Notes: a model not told the origin generated them from the sequence alone. DNA of 64,000 bases from Falsiroseomonas ponticola (GCF_016805305.1 NZ_JAERQN010000015.1:42545-106544), one strand, 5' to 3'; counted from the stretch's first letter, positions 7,478-16,658 are shown. Translations and numbers: made by a program.

Positions 7478-8605
7478 ATGCACCCGATCCTTCCTCCGCC
7501 CACCCCCGCCCCCGGCGCGAAGCCGGACCTGCTGGACGGGCTGCGCGACCTGGTCGTGGCCGTCGCCGGCGTGATCCTGGCCTTCCTGATCCTGGCCGAG
7601 GCCAAGTGGTTCGGCCTGCCCTGGCAGGTCGCACAGGTCATCGGGCTGGGGCTGCTGGCCATCATTCCCGCCACCGTGATGGTCGCGCTGCCGCTGAAGG
7701 TGCTGAAGCTGGGCTGCGGGCGGGATGCGCTGCTGCCCTTCGCCATCGTCCATGCGGTGGCGATCCTCGCCTCCGTCCCGGCCCTGCTCGGCCCCTTCCT
7801 GCCGACGGTGCTGATGACCTTCATGCCGGCCATCGGCGCGCTGCTGCTGGTGGCGCTGAACGCCGCCCTGGCCCTGGCGGTGTGGTGGCCCGCCTTCCTG
7901 GTAGCGCGGCTCACGGGGCGGCGGCGCCCGGCGCTGCTGCTGGCCGCGGCCCTCCTCGCGGCCCTGGCCATCCCGCCGGGCATCGCCTCCCGCCTGGTGG
8001 CGGAGCGGGAGGCCGTGGCCCTGCGCGCGGAGGACGTCGCCGGGCGGCTGGAGGGCGCGGCGCCGCGGCGGCTGGAGATCGCCGTGGCCCCGGTCGCGGA
8101 ACGCGGCACGCCGCAGCCCTTCCTGGATGCGCGCTGCGACGCGCTGTGCGAGGGGCTGCTGCGCTCCGGCCAGGTGGATCGGCTGCGCATCACCTGGCAG
8201 GCGCCGGATGCACCGCCGCGGAGCGTCACCTACGCCGCTGCCCCGCCCGGGGCCTGCCGGCCCGCCATCCCCTGCGTCGTCACGGTGGCGGATGAGGCAT
8301 GGGCGCCCTCCCCCCGGCTGTCGGTGACGGAGGCGCGGCTGCCCGATGACCGGCTTAGCCGCCGCCTGGTGACGCGCTTCGAGGTCACGCTGCCCGATGA
8401 GGAGGGCGAGCGCCTGCTGGCGCGCTCGACCATGGTGCGCAGGGCGGTGATCACCCTGCCGGTGCTGGTGGACTACAATTGGGTGGACCACCAGACCGCG
8501 ATCGTCGGCCTCTCACGCAGGCACCACCTGACGAACCCCATCGGGCTGCGCGACCTGCTCCTCGACACGCTGGGCTATGCCCTGCCCGCCGGGCGGGCTT
8601 CCTGA
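7478..8605 (+). CDS. Membrane protein of unknown function, TetR-controlled
   Basis: I do not recognise this family. The 375-residue product has about five hydrophobic helices in residues 15-175: LVVAVAGVILAFL, VIGLGLLAIIPA, FAIVHAVAILASV, IGALLLVALNAAL and LLLAAALLAALAI. A soluble, probably periplasmic domain of about 200 residues follows and contains two close cysteine pairs (CDALC, CRPAIPC). The ATG at 7478 has AAGGAG 6 bases upstream. The promoter and ribosome site overlap three operator copies for the divergent TetR regulator, so expression is probably induced by the TetR ligand. The topology resembles a sensor or stress-response membrane protein, but no function should be assigned. Confidence 0.7.
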   Translation: MHPILPPPTPAPGAKPDLLDGLRDLVVAVAGVILAFLILAEAKWFGLPWQVAQVIGLGLLAIIPATVMVALPLKVLKLGCGRDALLPFAIVHAVAILASVPALLGPFLPTVLMTFMPAIGALLLVALNAALALAVWWPAFLVARLTGRRRPALLLAAALLAALAIPPGIASRLVAEREAVALRAEDVAGRLEGAAPRRLEIAVAPVAERGTPQPFLDARCDALCEGLLRSGQVDRLRITWQAPDAPPRSVTYAAAPPGACRPAIPCVVTVADEAWAPSPRLSVTEARLPDDRLSRRLVTRFEVTLPDEEGERLLARSTMVRRAVITLPVLVDYNWVDHQTAIVGLSRRHHLTNPIGLRDLLLDTLGYALPAGRAS

Positions 8606-8655
8606 CCGCGCCGCGCGCGGCCATGCTGCGCGCAACACCACCGGGAGGAACCGCC

Positions 8656-9489
8656 ATGCTCCGACGCAGCCTGCTGGCCGCCGCCGCGCTTGCCGCCGCG
8701 CGGCCCATCCTTCTCCCTGGGGCCTTCGCCCAGCCCGCCGATGCCGCGACGCGGGCGCAGCTCCTCCCCACCGGGCGGCTCCGCGTCGGCATCGGCGTCG
8801 GCCCCGCGGCCTCCGCCTTCTGGGCCATGCGCCAGCCCGATGGCTCGGCGCGCGGCGTGACCGTGGCGCTGGCGCAGGAAGCCGCGAACCGCCTCGGCGT
8901 GCCGCTCGACCTGCTGCTGCTGAACTCCTCCGGCGAGGTGGTGGAGGCCGGTGCCATCGCCGAGCCGCGCTGGGACCTCTCCTTCATGCCGGTCGATGCG
9001 GAGCGCGTGGCGCGGCTCGATTTCGGGCCGGACTACTACCTCTCCACCAGCACCTACCTGGCGCCGGCGGGCAGCCCGCTCATCAGCGTTGCGCAGGCGA
9101 ACACGCCCGGCATCCGCCTCTGGGGCGTCGCCAACACCACCACCATCCGCGCCAGCCAGCGCCACGCGCCGCAGGCCACCCACACCGCCGCCGCCAGCCT
9201 GGACCAGGTGATGGCCGCGATCGCGCGGGGGGAGGTCGATGGCGTGGCGCTGGGGCGCGAATCGCTGGACAGCCTGCTGCCCCGCCTGCCCGGCGCGCGG
9301 ATCCTGGACGGGCATTTCCACGCGCTCGGCACCGCCATCGTCGTGCCGCGCAACCGGCCGCTCTCCCACGCCTGGGCCACCGCCTTCATCGAAAGCGCCA
9401 AGGCCGATGGCACGGTGCGGCGCGCGCTGGATGCGATGTCCATCGCCGGCCCGGTGGCGCCGGCGGGCAGCCGCACCGCGGGGGCCTGA
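8656..9489 (+). CDS. Periplasmic substrate-binding protein, family 3 type
   Basis: A 277-residue secreted receptor. The leader MLRRSLLAAAAL ends at FAQPAD. GRLRVGIGVGPAASAFW, then GVTVALAQEAANRLGVPLDLLL and WDLSFMPVDAERVARLDFGPDYY, follow the fold order of SBP_bac_3 polar amino-acid or opine receptors. The FGPDYY segment corresponds to the conserved 'F-(S/T)-x-P-Y' region. GGGAGGAA, 6 bases before ATG 8656, fixes the start. No permease or ATPase genes are nearby, so it is another orphan receptor. The ligand is unknown. Confidence 0.82.
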   Translation: MLRRSLLAAAALAAARPILLPGAFAQPADAATRAQLLPTGRLRVGIGVGPAASAFWAMRQPDGSARGVTVALAQEAANRLGVPLDLLLLNSSGEVVEAGAIAEPRWDLSFMPVDAERVARLDFGPDYYLSTSTYLAPAGSPLISVAQANTPGIRLWGVANTTTIRASQRHAPQATHTAAASLDQVMAAIARGEVDGVALGRESLDSLLPRLPGARILDGHFHALGTAIVVPRNRPLSHAWATAFIESAKADGTVRRALDAMSIAGPVAPAGSRTAGA

Positions 9490-9578
9490 ATCGATGTTGC
9501 AAACCGGTGACGCGGAAGGATACACCGCCCGCGGTTGAGCAAGGCGACAGCATCGTTCGCAGGGAAGGACCCCGGACC

Positions 9579-10025
9579 ATGTCGATCGCCCCCTCCGTGG
9601 CCAATGTGCTGCGTCACAAAGGAAACGCCGTCATCAGCGTCCGGCCGGACACCACGGCGGGCGATGCCGCGCGGCTGCTCGCGGGCCATGGCATCGGCGC
9701 GCTGCTGGTGCGCGATGGCGCGGGCGGCATCCTCGGCCTGCTGTCGGAAGCCGATATCGTCCGCGCCGTCGCGGTGCGGCCGCGCGGCGTCGCGGGGCTC
9801 GACGTCGCCGCGCTGATGCTGCGCGACCCGGTGCTGGTCGGGCCGGACACCTCCATCCCCGCCGCGATCGAGCTGCTGGCCGATGGCGCGCAGCGCCACC
9901 TGCCGGTGGTGGATGGCGGGGGCGTGCTGGTCGGCATCCTCGGCCTGGCCGACCTCGTCCACCACCGCGGCGCGACGGATGGCGATCGCCGCTCCGCCGC
10001 GCGGCCGCCCGTCCGGCTGCACTGA
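9579..10025 (+). CDS. Two-CBS-domain protein (first of a tandem pair)
   Basis: Small cytoplasmic protein of 148 residues made of two CBS motifs. The first includes AVISVRPDTTAGDAARLL, GIGALLVRD and GLLSEADIVRAVA. The second includes PVLVGPDTSIPAAIELL, RHLPVVD and GILGLADLVHH. CBS pairs bind adenine nucleotides and act as regulatory modules. The gene starts at ATG 9579 after AGGGAAGGAC. The next gene encodes a paralogue of the same layout, indicating tandem duplication. The target protein or process is unknown. Confidence 0.88.
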   Translation: MSIAPSVANVLRHKGNAVISVRPDTTAGDAARLLAGHGIGALLVRDGAGGILGLLSEADIVRAVAVRPRGVAGLDVAALMLRDPVLVGPDTSIPAAIELLADGAQRHLPVVDGGGVLVGILGLADLVHHRGATDGDRRSAARPPVRLH

Positions 10026-10039
10026 TACCCATCCCTCGA

Positions 10040-10056
10040 GATTTCCGCCGGAAATC
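10040..10056. promoter_or_regulatory. Palindrome GATTTCC-GCC-GGAAATC between the CBS genes
   Basis: Perfect 7-bp arms with a 3-bp centre lie in the 127-bp gap between the tandem CBS genes. It is AT-richer than the surroundings, which makes chance less likely. It could be a protein-binding site for the second gene or a small RNA hairpin; nothing decides between these. Confidence 0.4.
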
Positions 10057-10152
10057 GACAGACCCGAACATTGCGGAAGCGTGAACCCTCCCGATATGCG
10101 CTGGGCGGAGGGGAACGCACACCAAGGACCGGCGCAGGGAGCGCTCATCACC

Positions 10153-10596
10153 ATGAACATCGAAGCCGTCTTGCGGCTGACGAGCCATGGGGTCATCTCG
10201 GTGACGCCGGAAAGTCCGGTGGCGGAAGCCGCGAGGTTGATCGCCGCGCACCGCATCGGCGCCGTGGTGGTGCAGGACCGCGGCGGCAATGCCATCGGCC
10301 TGCTCTCCGAATTCGACATCGTCCGCATCGTCGCCGAACGCCGCGCCGGCATCCGTGGCCTGGCGGCGGAGGATGCGATGCGCCGCACCCCCATCTCCGT
10401 CCTGCCCGATACCAGCGTGGCCGACGCCATCGCGCTGATGGCGGAAGGCGATCTGCGCCACCTGCCCGTCTGCGCGGCGGATGGAAGGCTGATCGGCCTG
10501 GTCGGGCTGCGGGACCTGCTGCGCCACCGCCCGGACCCCGCCGCCCATCCCGGCGCCGCGGAAGGCCAGGACAACAGCCGGGCCTATGTGAACTAG
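10153..10596 (+). CDS. Two-CBS-domain protein (second of a tandem pair)
   Basis: A 147-residue paralogue of the preceding protein. CBS1 has GVISVTPESPVAEAARLIAA, GAVVVQD and GLLSEFDIVRIVAE. CBS2 has PISVLPDTSVADAIALMAEG, RHLPVCA and GLVGLRDLLRH. It probably senses ATP, ADP, AMP or a related nucleotide. The start at ATG 10153 follows GGCGCAGGGAG at a workable distance. The two paralogues have diverged in spacing and loop residues, so they may form a heteromer or bind different ligands. No catalytic domain is attached. Confidence 0.88.
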   Translation: MNIEAVLRLTSHGVISVTPESPVAEAARLIAAHRIGAVVVQDRGGNAIGLLSEFDIVRIVAERRAGIRGLAAEDAMRRTPISVLPDTSVADAIALMAEGDLRHLPVCAADGRLIGLVGLRDLLRHRPDPAAHPGAAEGQDNSRAYVN

Positions 10597-10666
10597 CCGC
10601 GGCGCGGGATTTGCTGGCGGGGGCATGGGACCCGCGCTGGCGGGCCCGCCTTCCGGGAGACGCCTG

Positions 10667-11647
10667 ATGATGCGACGCCGCCTGCTGCTCGGCACCCTTG
10701 CCGCGCCCCTTCTCACCCCTGCCCTGGCGCGCGCCCAGGCCGCGCCCTGGGCGCCGGACCGCCCGATCCGCCTGCTGATCGGCTTCCCGCCCGGCGGTGC
10801 CTCCGATGCCGCCGTTCGCATCATCCAGCCCAGGCTTTCGGCACTGCTCGGCCAGTCCGTCGTGGTGGACAACCGCGCCGGCGCCGGCGGCAACCTGGCG
10901 GCGGAAGCCGCGGCGAGGAGCGCGCCGGATGGCACCACCCTCGTCTCCGCCAATATCGGCACGCTGGCGGTGAACCCGGCGCTGGTGCGGCAGATGCCCT
11001 TCCACCCCGTGAACGACCTGGCGCCGCTGTCGCTGATCTTCAACGCGACCAATGTGCTGGTCGTCCCGGCATCCCGCCCCTGGCGCAGCGTGGCGGAGCT
11101 GGTGGCGGCGGCGAAGGCGCGGCCGGACACCATCACCTACGGCACCGGCGGCGTCGGATCGCCCGGCCATCTCTGCGGCATCCTGCTGGACAAGATCGCG
11201 GGCACCCGCACCGTCCCCGTCCCCTATCGCGGCGGCGGGCCGCAGATGCTGGGGCTGGTCGCCGGGGAGCATGACTTCTCCTTCTCCCCCATGGGCACCG
11301 TCACCACCCATATCGCCGCCGGCACCATCCGGGCGCTGGGCGTCTCCACCCGCGGCCGGGCGCCGGAACTGCCGGAGGTGCCGACGATGATCGAGGCCGG
11401 GCTGCCGGGCTACGAGGTGCTGAACTGGGACGGCATCCTGGTGCCGCGCGCGACGCCGGCGCCGATCCGCCAGCGCCTGGGCGACGTCATCCGCCAGGTG
11501 CTGGCGGAGCCGGAGATCGTGGCGGAATTCGCCAAGCGCGGCCTGACGCCCCGCCCGACCAGCGAGGAAGCCTTCGCCGCGCAGCTCGCCGCCGACAGCG
11601 AGACCTGGCAGGGCCTGATCCGCGCCGCCGGGATCGAGCCGAGCTGA
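10667..11647 (+). CDS. Bug-family (TctC) tripartite tricarboxylate receptor
   Basis: Periplasmic receptor of 326 residues. The signal peptide carries an RRR motif and ends ARAQA. DRPIRLLIGFPPGGASD is the canonical Bug start, followed by VVVDNRAGAGGNLAAEAAA, VPYRGGGPQML and LPEVPTMIEAGLPGYE. Such receptors bind carboxylates or other anions for TctAB permeases. They are strongly expanded in Acetobacteraceae and Burkholderiales and are often unlinked to a permease, as here. ATG 10667 and ATG 10670 are adjacent; either could be used. A clear intrinsic terminator follows the stop. Confidence 0.93.
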   Translation: MMRRRLLLGTLAAPLLTPALARAQAAPWAPDRPIRLLIGFPPGGASDAAVRIIQPRLSALLGQSVVVDNRAGAGGNLAAEAAARSAPDGTTLVSANIGTLAVNPALVRQMPFHPVNDLAPLSLIFNATNVLVVPASRPWRSVAELVAAAKARPDTITYGTGGVGSPGHLCGILLDKIAGTRTVPVPYRGGGPQMLGLVAGEHDFSFSPMGTVTTHIAAGTIRALGVSTRGRAPELPEVPTMIEAGLPGYEVLNWDGILVPRATPAPIRQRLGDVIRQVLAEPEIVAEFAKRGLTPRPTSEEAFAAQLAADSETWQGLIRAAGIEPS

Positions 11648-11652
11648 AACGG

Positions 11653-11688
11653 GAAGGCCCGGGCGTTCATGCCGCCCGGGCCTTCTTT
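11653..11688 (+). terminator. Intrinsic terminator after the Bug receptor gene
   Basis: Perfect 13-bp stem: GAAGGCCCGGGCG (11653-11665) pairs with CGCCCGGGCCTTC (11673-11685), with a 7-base loop and TTT immediately after. It begins 5 bases beyond the stop codon of the receptor gene. Confidence 0.9.
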
Positions 11689-11750
11689 CATCGCCGTCAT
11701 CTGGGTGTCACAACCCGGGATTGCCGCAACTCGCGCCCCGGTTGCGGGTG

Positions 11751-12341
11751 TCAGGTGGGCTGGACAGCGGCCCGGCGCCGGCGGAGCCACCAGCGCACCA
11801 GGAAGAAGCCCAGCACGCTGAAGGCCACGGCGCCGATCGCCCAGAAGATGTTCTCCGCCCCCAGCCAGGCGCCCAGGAACCAGCCCGCGGCGACGAAGGA
11901 GGAGGCCCAGACGCCGGCGCCGATGAAGTTCAGCAGCGCGAAGCGGCGATAGGACAGCCCCGCCATGCCGCAGGCCGCGGCCGCCACGTTGCGGATGCCG
12001 TAGAGGAAGCGGAAACTGAGGATGAAGGCGGTGCCGTAGCGGTGCAGCAGCACGGCCGCGCGTTCGAAATGCGCCCGCGCCTTGGGCCGCTTTTCCAGCA
12101 GTCGGGGGCCGAATTTCCAGCCGAGGTAGAACCAGCACTGGTCCCCGCAGAAGGATCCGAGCCAGGCCGAGACCATCAGCATCCAGGGATCGATCAGGCC
12201 GGTCGCGGCACCCACCGCCGCCGCCGCGATCACGAAGGTCTCGCCTTCGAGGAACGCCCACAGGAACACACCGAGATAGGCGAGTGAGCCCCAATCCTCC
12301 CAGATCTCTGCCAATCCTGCTCTCCCGCTCGTGATGAGCAT
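11751..12341 (-). CDS. DedA-family membrane protein
   Basis: Inner-membrane protein of about 196 residues with four or five helices. LGVFLWAFLEGETFVIAAAA contains the E of the DedA family. GDQCWFYLGWKFGPRLLEKRP and FERAAVLLHRYGTAFILSFRFLYGIRN give the F/Y-x3-R and G-x3-R motifs of the SNARE-associated (VTT) domain. DedA proteins are undecaprenyl-phosphate or phospholipid flippases or support membrane homeostasis. An in-frame ATG at 12374 would add 11 residues; I prefer 12341 because family members usually begin just before the IWEDWGSLAY segment, though neither start has a clear ribosome site. Confidence 0.85.
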   Translation of the reverse strand: MLITSGRAGLAEIWEDWGSLAYLGVFLWAFLEGETFVIAAAAVGAATGLIDPWMLMVSAWLGSFCGDQCWFYLGWKFGPRLLEKRPKARAHFERAAVLLHRYGTAFILSFRFLYGIRNVAAAACGMAGLSYRRFALLNFIGAGVWASSFVAAGWFLGAWLGAENIFWAIGAVAFSVLGFFLVRWWLRRRRAAVQPT

Positions 12342-12432
12342 GCCTGATATGCAGGATGATGAAAAGACATCCAAGAATGATTAATGGGGTGTCACGAAAA
12401 AGACAGGATTCGGAACGGCCCCGTCCAGGCGC

Positions 12433-15400
12433 TCAGAATTCGTAGCGCAGCCGCGCCGTGCCGCCCAGGCTGGTCACGTTGCCGCCGAACTCGCCCTCCA
12501 TCCGGCTGTGCAGGGTGATGCGGTCGGCCAGCGTCAGCTCCACCCCCGCCCCCACCAGCGCCGCGTTCCGGTCCGGCCGCGCGCCCGTCGCCACGAAGCT
12601 GGTGCTGCGCTCCCCCGCGAAGTTGGAGAGCATGCCCGCCTCCCGGTCCAGGTAATGCGCCCAGGCCAGCCGCCCCACCAGCCGCAGGTTCAGGCCGAGC
12701 GACCGGCCCAGCAGGTTGGACCGGCCGACCTCGTATTCGCCGCCCAGGCCGATCTCGGTCCGCGTCGTCGCCTGGGTGCTGGGCCGCACCGTCAGCGCCG
12801 CCGCCGCCGCGCCGCCCGTGGCGGTTTCCGCATAGCCGTCGCTGCGGGTCCAATGGCCCTGGTAGGCGAAGGCGGGGATGGGGGTGAAGGCGCCGATCTT
12901 CGCCATCTCATAGGCGGCCTCGATCCGGGTGGACCAGGTCTGCGGCACCGTCTCCGCCCGCGCGGCGCCGTTCAGGTAGCTGAGCGACCGGCTGGTATCC
13001 GCCTCCATCCGCGTATGGCTGCCGGCGAAGCCCAGGAAGAGCGGCCCGAACCAGTGGGAGCCGAAGAGGCCGCCCTGCACCACCTCCCCGCTCGCGCGGC
13101 CGAGCCCGCCATCCAGCGTCGCCTCCCCCTGCCCGCCCGCCAGGGCGAAGCCGAGGGTGGTGCCGGCGCCGAGCCGCATGTCGGTGCCGACCGCGCTGCC
13201 GGCATTGCGGGTCTGCCGCGTGGCGGAGCCCACCGCCCCTTCCCCGGCATTGCGCCCATAGCCGCCCAGCGCCGCGACCCAGACGGAATAGGGCTGGTCG
13301 GAGGACCATTCCCCCCGCCGCAGCCGCGACCCGTCCAGCATCGCCGCCAGGAACTGGGACGCGGCCTGCCGCGTGATGGCCGCCGGCGCCGTCCCGACCT
13401 CCCCGGTCAGCTGGTTGGTGGCGGCGCGGGTCTGGCCGGCGGGCGCGTTCAGCACGTTGAAGAAGGGGTTGGCGTCGCCGCCGCGCGTGTCGATGGCGGT
13501 GACGACGTTGACCACGTTGGTGGGCGTGTCCGGTGCCAGGGTCGGCGTCAGCGCCTGGGGTTGCAGCACCAGCGACACGCCGGTCGGCGTCAGCGCGATC
13601 AGCGGGTTCACGCCGGCGCCGAAGCTGCCCTGGGTGAGCACCGCATCGAAGGCGCCGGTCCGCCCGCCCGTGGCGTTCACCAGCACGAAGGGGGTGTTGA
13701 AGCTGAAGCTGGTGCCGATCGGCACCAGGCGCAGCGTGCCCGCCAGCGTCGCGGTGCCGGTCACGTTGATGCGGTCCGCCGCCGCGCCCTGCACCTCCAT
13801 CACCGTCACGGACCCGCGCTGCAGCACCAGGTTGCCCGCCACGCTGAGCGTGCCGATGGAATTGCCCGGGGAGATGGTGCCCGCCACCGTGGTGGACCCC
13901 ACCGTCCCCGTGCCGCCGAGCAGGCCCCCCGCCTCCACCGAGACCGGGGAGGCGATGCTGCCATTCACCAGCAGGGCCCCCGACCGCACGGTGGTGGTGC
14001 CGGTATGGGTGCTGATGCCGGACAGGGTCAGCCGCGCGCCGTTGTCGATCAGCAACCGCCCGCCCGTCCCGCCCTCCACCCCGCCATCGGTGATGCTGCC
14101 GGCGAAGGTGCCGCTGCCGCCCGTCACGGCCAGCTGGCTGGCGCCCAGGCGCACCGTGCCGGCGCCGGACAGCCCAGCGATGCTGGTGCCGGGCAGGGTG
14201 ACGCCGGAGATGTCGAAGCTCGTCCCCGCGCCGACGCTGACCGCGCTGCTGGCGATGGACCCGGCCCCGGACAGCAGCAGGGACCCGCCCAGGATCTGCG
14301 TCGCGCCCGTGAAGCCCTGCGCCGCGGTCAGGGTCAGCGCCCCGCCGCCCTGCTTCACCAGGCCGCCGGCGCCGCTGATCGTGCCGCCATAGGTCACGGC
14401 ATCGGAGCGGTTGAAGCCCAGCACGGTGCGCCCGGCCAGCGCGACATTGCCCGCGATGCTGCCGGTGGTGCCCCCGTTGCCGACGGTCAGCGACCCGCCC
14501 TGCACGGTGATGAGGCCGGTCAGGCTGCTGGTGCCGGTCAGCACCCGCGTATCCTCATCGACGAAGACCAGGTTGCCGGTGCCGGTGATGTCCACCGGCA
14601 GCGCCCCGCCCTCCACCCGCAGGATCGTCAGCGTGCCCGTGCCGAAGGTCTCGATCGTGCCGCCGGTGGCGGACAGCGTGCCGAGGGTGAAGGCCGCCAT
14701 CGGGCTGGCCGCGCTGCCCATGCGCAGGGCGCTGCCCGCCACCAGGTTGACCCGGGCGTCGCCACCCGTGGCGCTGCCGAAGACCTGCAGCGCGCTGCCG
14801 CCGCCGCCCAGCGTGATCGTCGCCGTGCCGAGCGACCCGCCGGAGCCCACGCGCAGCAGCCCGCCCGGCGCCATGCCGATGCTGGCATTGCCGAGGCTCG
14901 CCGTGCCCGCCGGCCCGGTCATGTTGACGTCGATGGCGGCCGCGTTGGTGACGGTGGCGTTGCCCAGCGTGGCGGCGCCCAGCAGCGCGATGGGCACGCC
15001 GTCGATGGTCGCGGTGCCGGCGCTGGCGGTGCCGGAGAGCTGCAGCAGCGTCGGCCCGGCCGAGCCGCCGCTGACCGCGGCATTGCCGAGGCTCGCGCCA
15101 TTGGTCAGCAGCAGCCGCACCGGGCCGCTGGCATCCACCGGGCTCAGCAGGATGGAAGGCGCGAAGTCCGAGGCATTGGCGATGCCCCCGCCATTCAGCG
15201 TGAGCGCGACGTCATTGCCGAAGCCGCCATCGAGGGTGATGGCATAGGCCGGCGCCCCGGCCTCGAAGGCCAGGGTGCCGAAGGATTGGGAGGCTTCGAT
15301 GAAGACGCTGGTCGTGCCCGTGGCGCCGAAGGTCGCCGTGCCGGTCGGCACCGAATCGGGCACCCAGTTGCTGGCCGACCCCAGATCCCCGCTGCTGACG

Positions 15401-15498
15401 CCGTTCCAGGTCCCGTCCTGGGCGGCGGCCTCCGTCGCGACAAGGGCGAGGCAGCCCAGCAGCGGCGCGAATCCGCCACCCACGCGCAGCCCTGCCAT
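12433..15498 (-). CDS. Autotransporter with PATR repeats and C-terminal beta-barrel
   Basis: A 1021-residue type Va secreted outer-membrane protein. A signal peptide of about 26 residues (cleavage near AAAQD) is followed by a long Gly/Ala/Thr/Ser/Val-rich passenger of beta-helix character. The passenger includes passenger-associated repeats such as ISGAGGLVKQGGGALTLT, LSGISTHTGTTTVRSGALL and VSPGNS-like turns. The last 270 residues form the autotransporter barrel, starting near SQFLAAMLDGSRLRR and ending with the terminal RLRYEF motif recognised by the BAM complex. The passenger probably acts as an adhesin or surface structure; no protease motif was seen. ATG 15498 follows GGACGGA. Confidence 0.92.
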   Translation of the reverse strand: MAGLRVGGGFAPLLGCLALVATEAAAQDGTWNGVSSGDLGSASNWVPDSVPTGTATFGATGTTSVFIEASQSFGTLAFEAGAPAYAITLDGGFGNDVALTLNGGGIANASDFAPSILLSPVDASGPVRLLLTNGASLGNAAVSGGSAGPTLLQLSGTASAGTATIDGVPIALLGAATLGNATVTNAAAIDVNMTGPAGTASLGNASIGMAPGGLLRVGSGGSLGTATITLGGGGSALQVFGSATGGDARVNLVAGSALRMGSAASPMAAFTLGTLSATGGTIETFGTGTLTILRVEGGALPVDITGTGNLVFVDEDTRVLTGTSSLTGLITVQGGSLTVGNGGTTGSIAGNVALAGRTVLGFNRSDAVTYGGTISGAGGLVKQGGGALTLTAAQGFTGATQILGGSLLLSGAGSIASSAVSVGAGTSFDISGVTLPGTSIAGLSGAGTVRLGASQLAVTGGSGTFAGSITDGGVEGGTGGRLLIDNGARLTLSGISTHTGTTTVRSGALLVNGSIASPVSVEAGGLLGGTGTVGSTTVAGTISPGNSIGTLSVAGNLVLQRGSVTVMEVQGAAADRINVTGTATLAGTLRLVPIGTSFSFNTPFVLVNATGGRTGAFDAVLTQGSFGAGVNPLIALTPTGVSLVLQPQALTPTLAPDTPTNVVNVVTAIDTRGGDANPFFNVLNAPAGQTRAATNQLTGEVGTAPAAITRQAASQFLAAMLDGSRLRRGEWSSDQPYSVWVAALGGYGRNAGEGAVGSATRQTRNAGSAVGTDMRLGAGTTLGFALAGGQGEATLDGGLGRASGEVVQGGLFGSHWFGPLFLGFAGSHTRMEADTSRSLSYLNGAARAETVPQTWSTRIEAAYEMAKIGAFTPIPAFAYQGHWTRSDGYAETATGGAAAAALTVRPSTQATTRTEIGLGGEYEVGRSNLLGRSLGLNLRLVGRLAWAHYLDREAGMLSNFAGERSTSFVATGARPDRNAALVGAGVELTLADRITLHSRMEGEFGGNVTSLGGTARLRYEF

Positions 15499-15599
15499 GA
15501 TCCGTCCCGCCCCCGATTGATCGCGCCCGGCTCAACAACCTTGCGCAACCGGCAGCTTAATCGGGGAGGCCGCGCGGCGTTAACCAGAATCGACGGAGG

Positions 15600-16487
15600 T
15601 CAGCACGCCTCGGCGCGGAAGACGCGGCTCGGCGTGACGAATTCCTCCTGCGCCGCGACGGTCAGGATCTCCCGGCTGCCGGCTTCCGCCGTGCGGCGCA
15701 GCAGCCCGTGGATGGAGGAGGCGGCGGCGGAGAGCGCGACGGAGGCCTCCCCCCAGCGCAGGCGGTGGAACAGGAAGAGGGCCGCGATGGCATCGCCCGC
15801 GCCATTGACGTTCACCGGCAGCAGCGGCGTGCGCAGGCGCCAGAACTGGCCGCCATCCGCCGCCAGCAGGTCCATGGCGTCGGCGGGCGTATCCTCGACG
15901 CGAAGGGAGGTCACTAGCACGCAGCGCGGCCCGCGGGCCTGCAGCGCGCGCACCGCCGCCTTCGCCTCCTCCAGCGTCGTGACGGTGGCGCCCGCCAGCC
16001 ATTCCAGCTCGAACTGGTTGGGGGTGATGATGTCGGCCGCCGGGATGGCGCGGTCGCGCATGAATTCGGGGATGCCGGGGCGGACGAAGATGCCGCGCCC
16101 GACATCGCCGATCACGGGGTCGCAGCAATACATGGCGGCCGGGTTGGCCGCCTTCACGCGCAGGGCGGCGGAGAGGATCGCCTCCCCGATCCCGGCCGCG
16201 CCCATGTAGCCGGACAGCACGGCATCGCAGCGCGGCAGGGCGCCGCGCTCCGCGATTCCCTCCACCAGCTCCTGGATCAGCTCCGCCCCGAAGACGCTGC
16301 CGCGCCAGGCGCCATAGCCCGTGTGGTTGGAGAACTGGACCGTGTTCACCGCCCAGACCTCCGCCCCCAGCCGCTGCAGCGGGAAGACGGCGGAGGCATT
16401 GCCCACATGGCCGTAGGAGACCCAGGACTGGATCGAGAGGATGTTGAGCGGGCGCCCGGAATCGGAGGGGGAGATGGCCTGGTTCAT
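15600..16487 (-). CDS. pdxY: Pyridoxal kinase
   Basis: Cytoplasmic ribokinase-fold kinase of 295 residues that phosphorylates pyridoxal in the vitamin B6 salvage pathway. It shows ILSIQSWVSYGHVGNASAVFPLQRLG near the N-terminus, FSNHTGYGAW, CDPVIGD, ITPNQFELEWLAG and the anion-hole motif NVNGAGDAIAALFL with the catalytic Asp. This is the PdxY pattern; PdxK differs around these sites. It lies upstream of the autotransporter on the same strand but is separated by about 100 bp. The start at ATG 16487 is natural, and the family length of about 290 residues fits. Confidence 0.93.
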   Translation of the reverse strand: MNQAISPSDSGRPLNILSIQSWVSYGHVGNASAVFPLQRLGAEVWAVNTVQFSNHTGYGAWRGSVFGAELIQELVEGIAERGALPRCDAVLSGYMGAAGIGEAILSAALRVKAANPAAMYCCDPVIGDVGRGIFVRPGIPEFMRDRAIPAADIITPNQFELEWLAGATVTTLEEAKAAVRALQARGPRCVLVTSLRVEDTPADAMDLLAADGGQFWRLRTPLLPVNVNGAGDAIAALFLFHRLRWGEASVALSAAASSIHGLLRRTAEAGSREILTVAAQEEFVTPSRVFRAEAC

Positions 16488-16658
16488 GCGCGTCGTCCTG
16501 CTTCCCCCCCGCTATGGCGCCGGGCGGCGGCGCGGATCAACCCCGGGGGGCGCCGGCCCGGCATGAAGGTTGCGCGGCGCGGCGCCCTCCCCTATAGCGC
16601 GCCTTCCCTGTGCCTGCCGGTCACCGTCGGCGGGACCTTCTGTATGAGCGGCGGACCG

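Noticed and set aside
12375..12432. Promoter or small gene between dedA and the autotransporter
   Set aside because: Short AT-richer gap between a start and a stop; no definite motif or frame could be supported.
12508..16209. Plus-strand open frame of about 1230 codons opposite the autotransporter and pdxY
   Set aside because: The opposite strand encodes a clear autotransporter and pyridoxal kinase; this frame has low-complexity composition typical of high-GC antisense.
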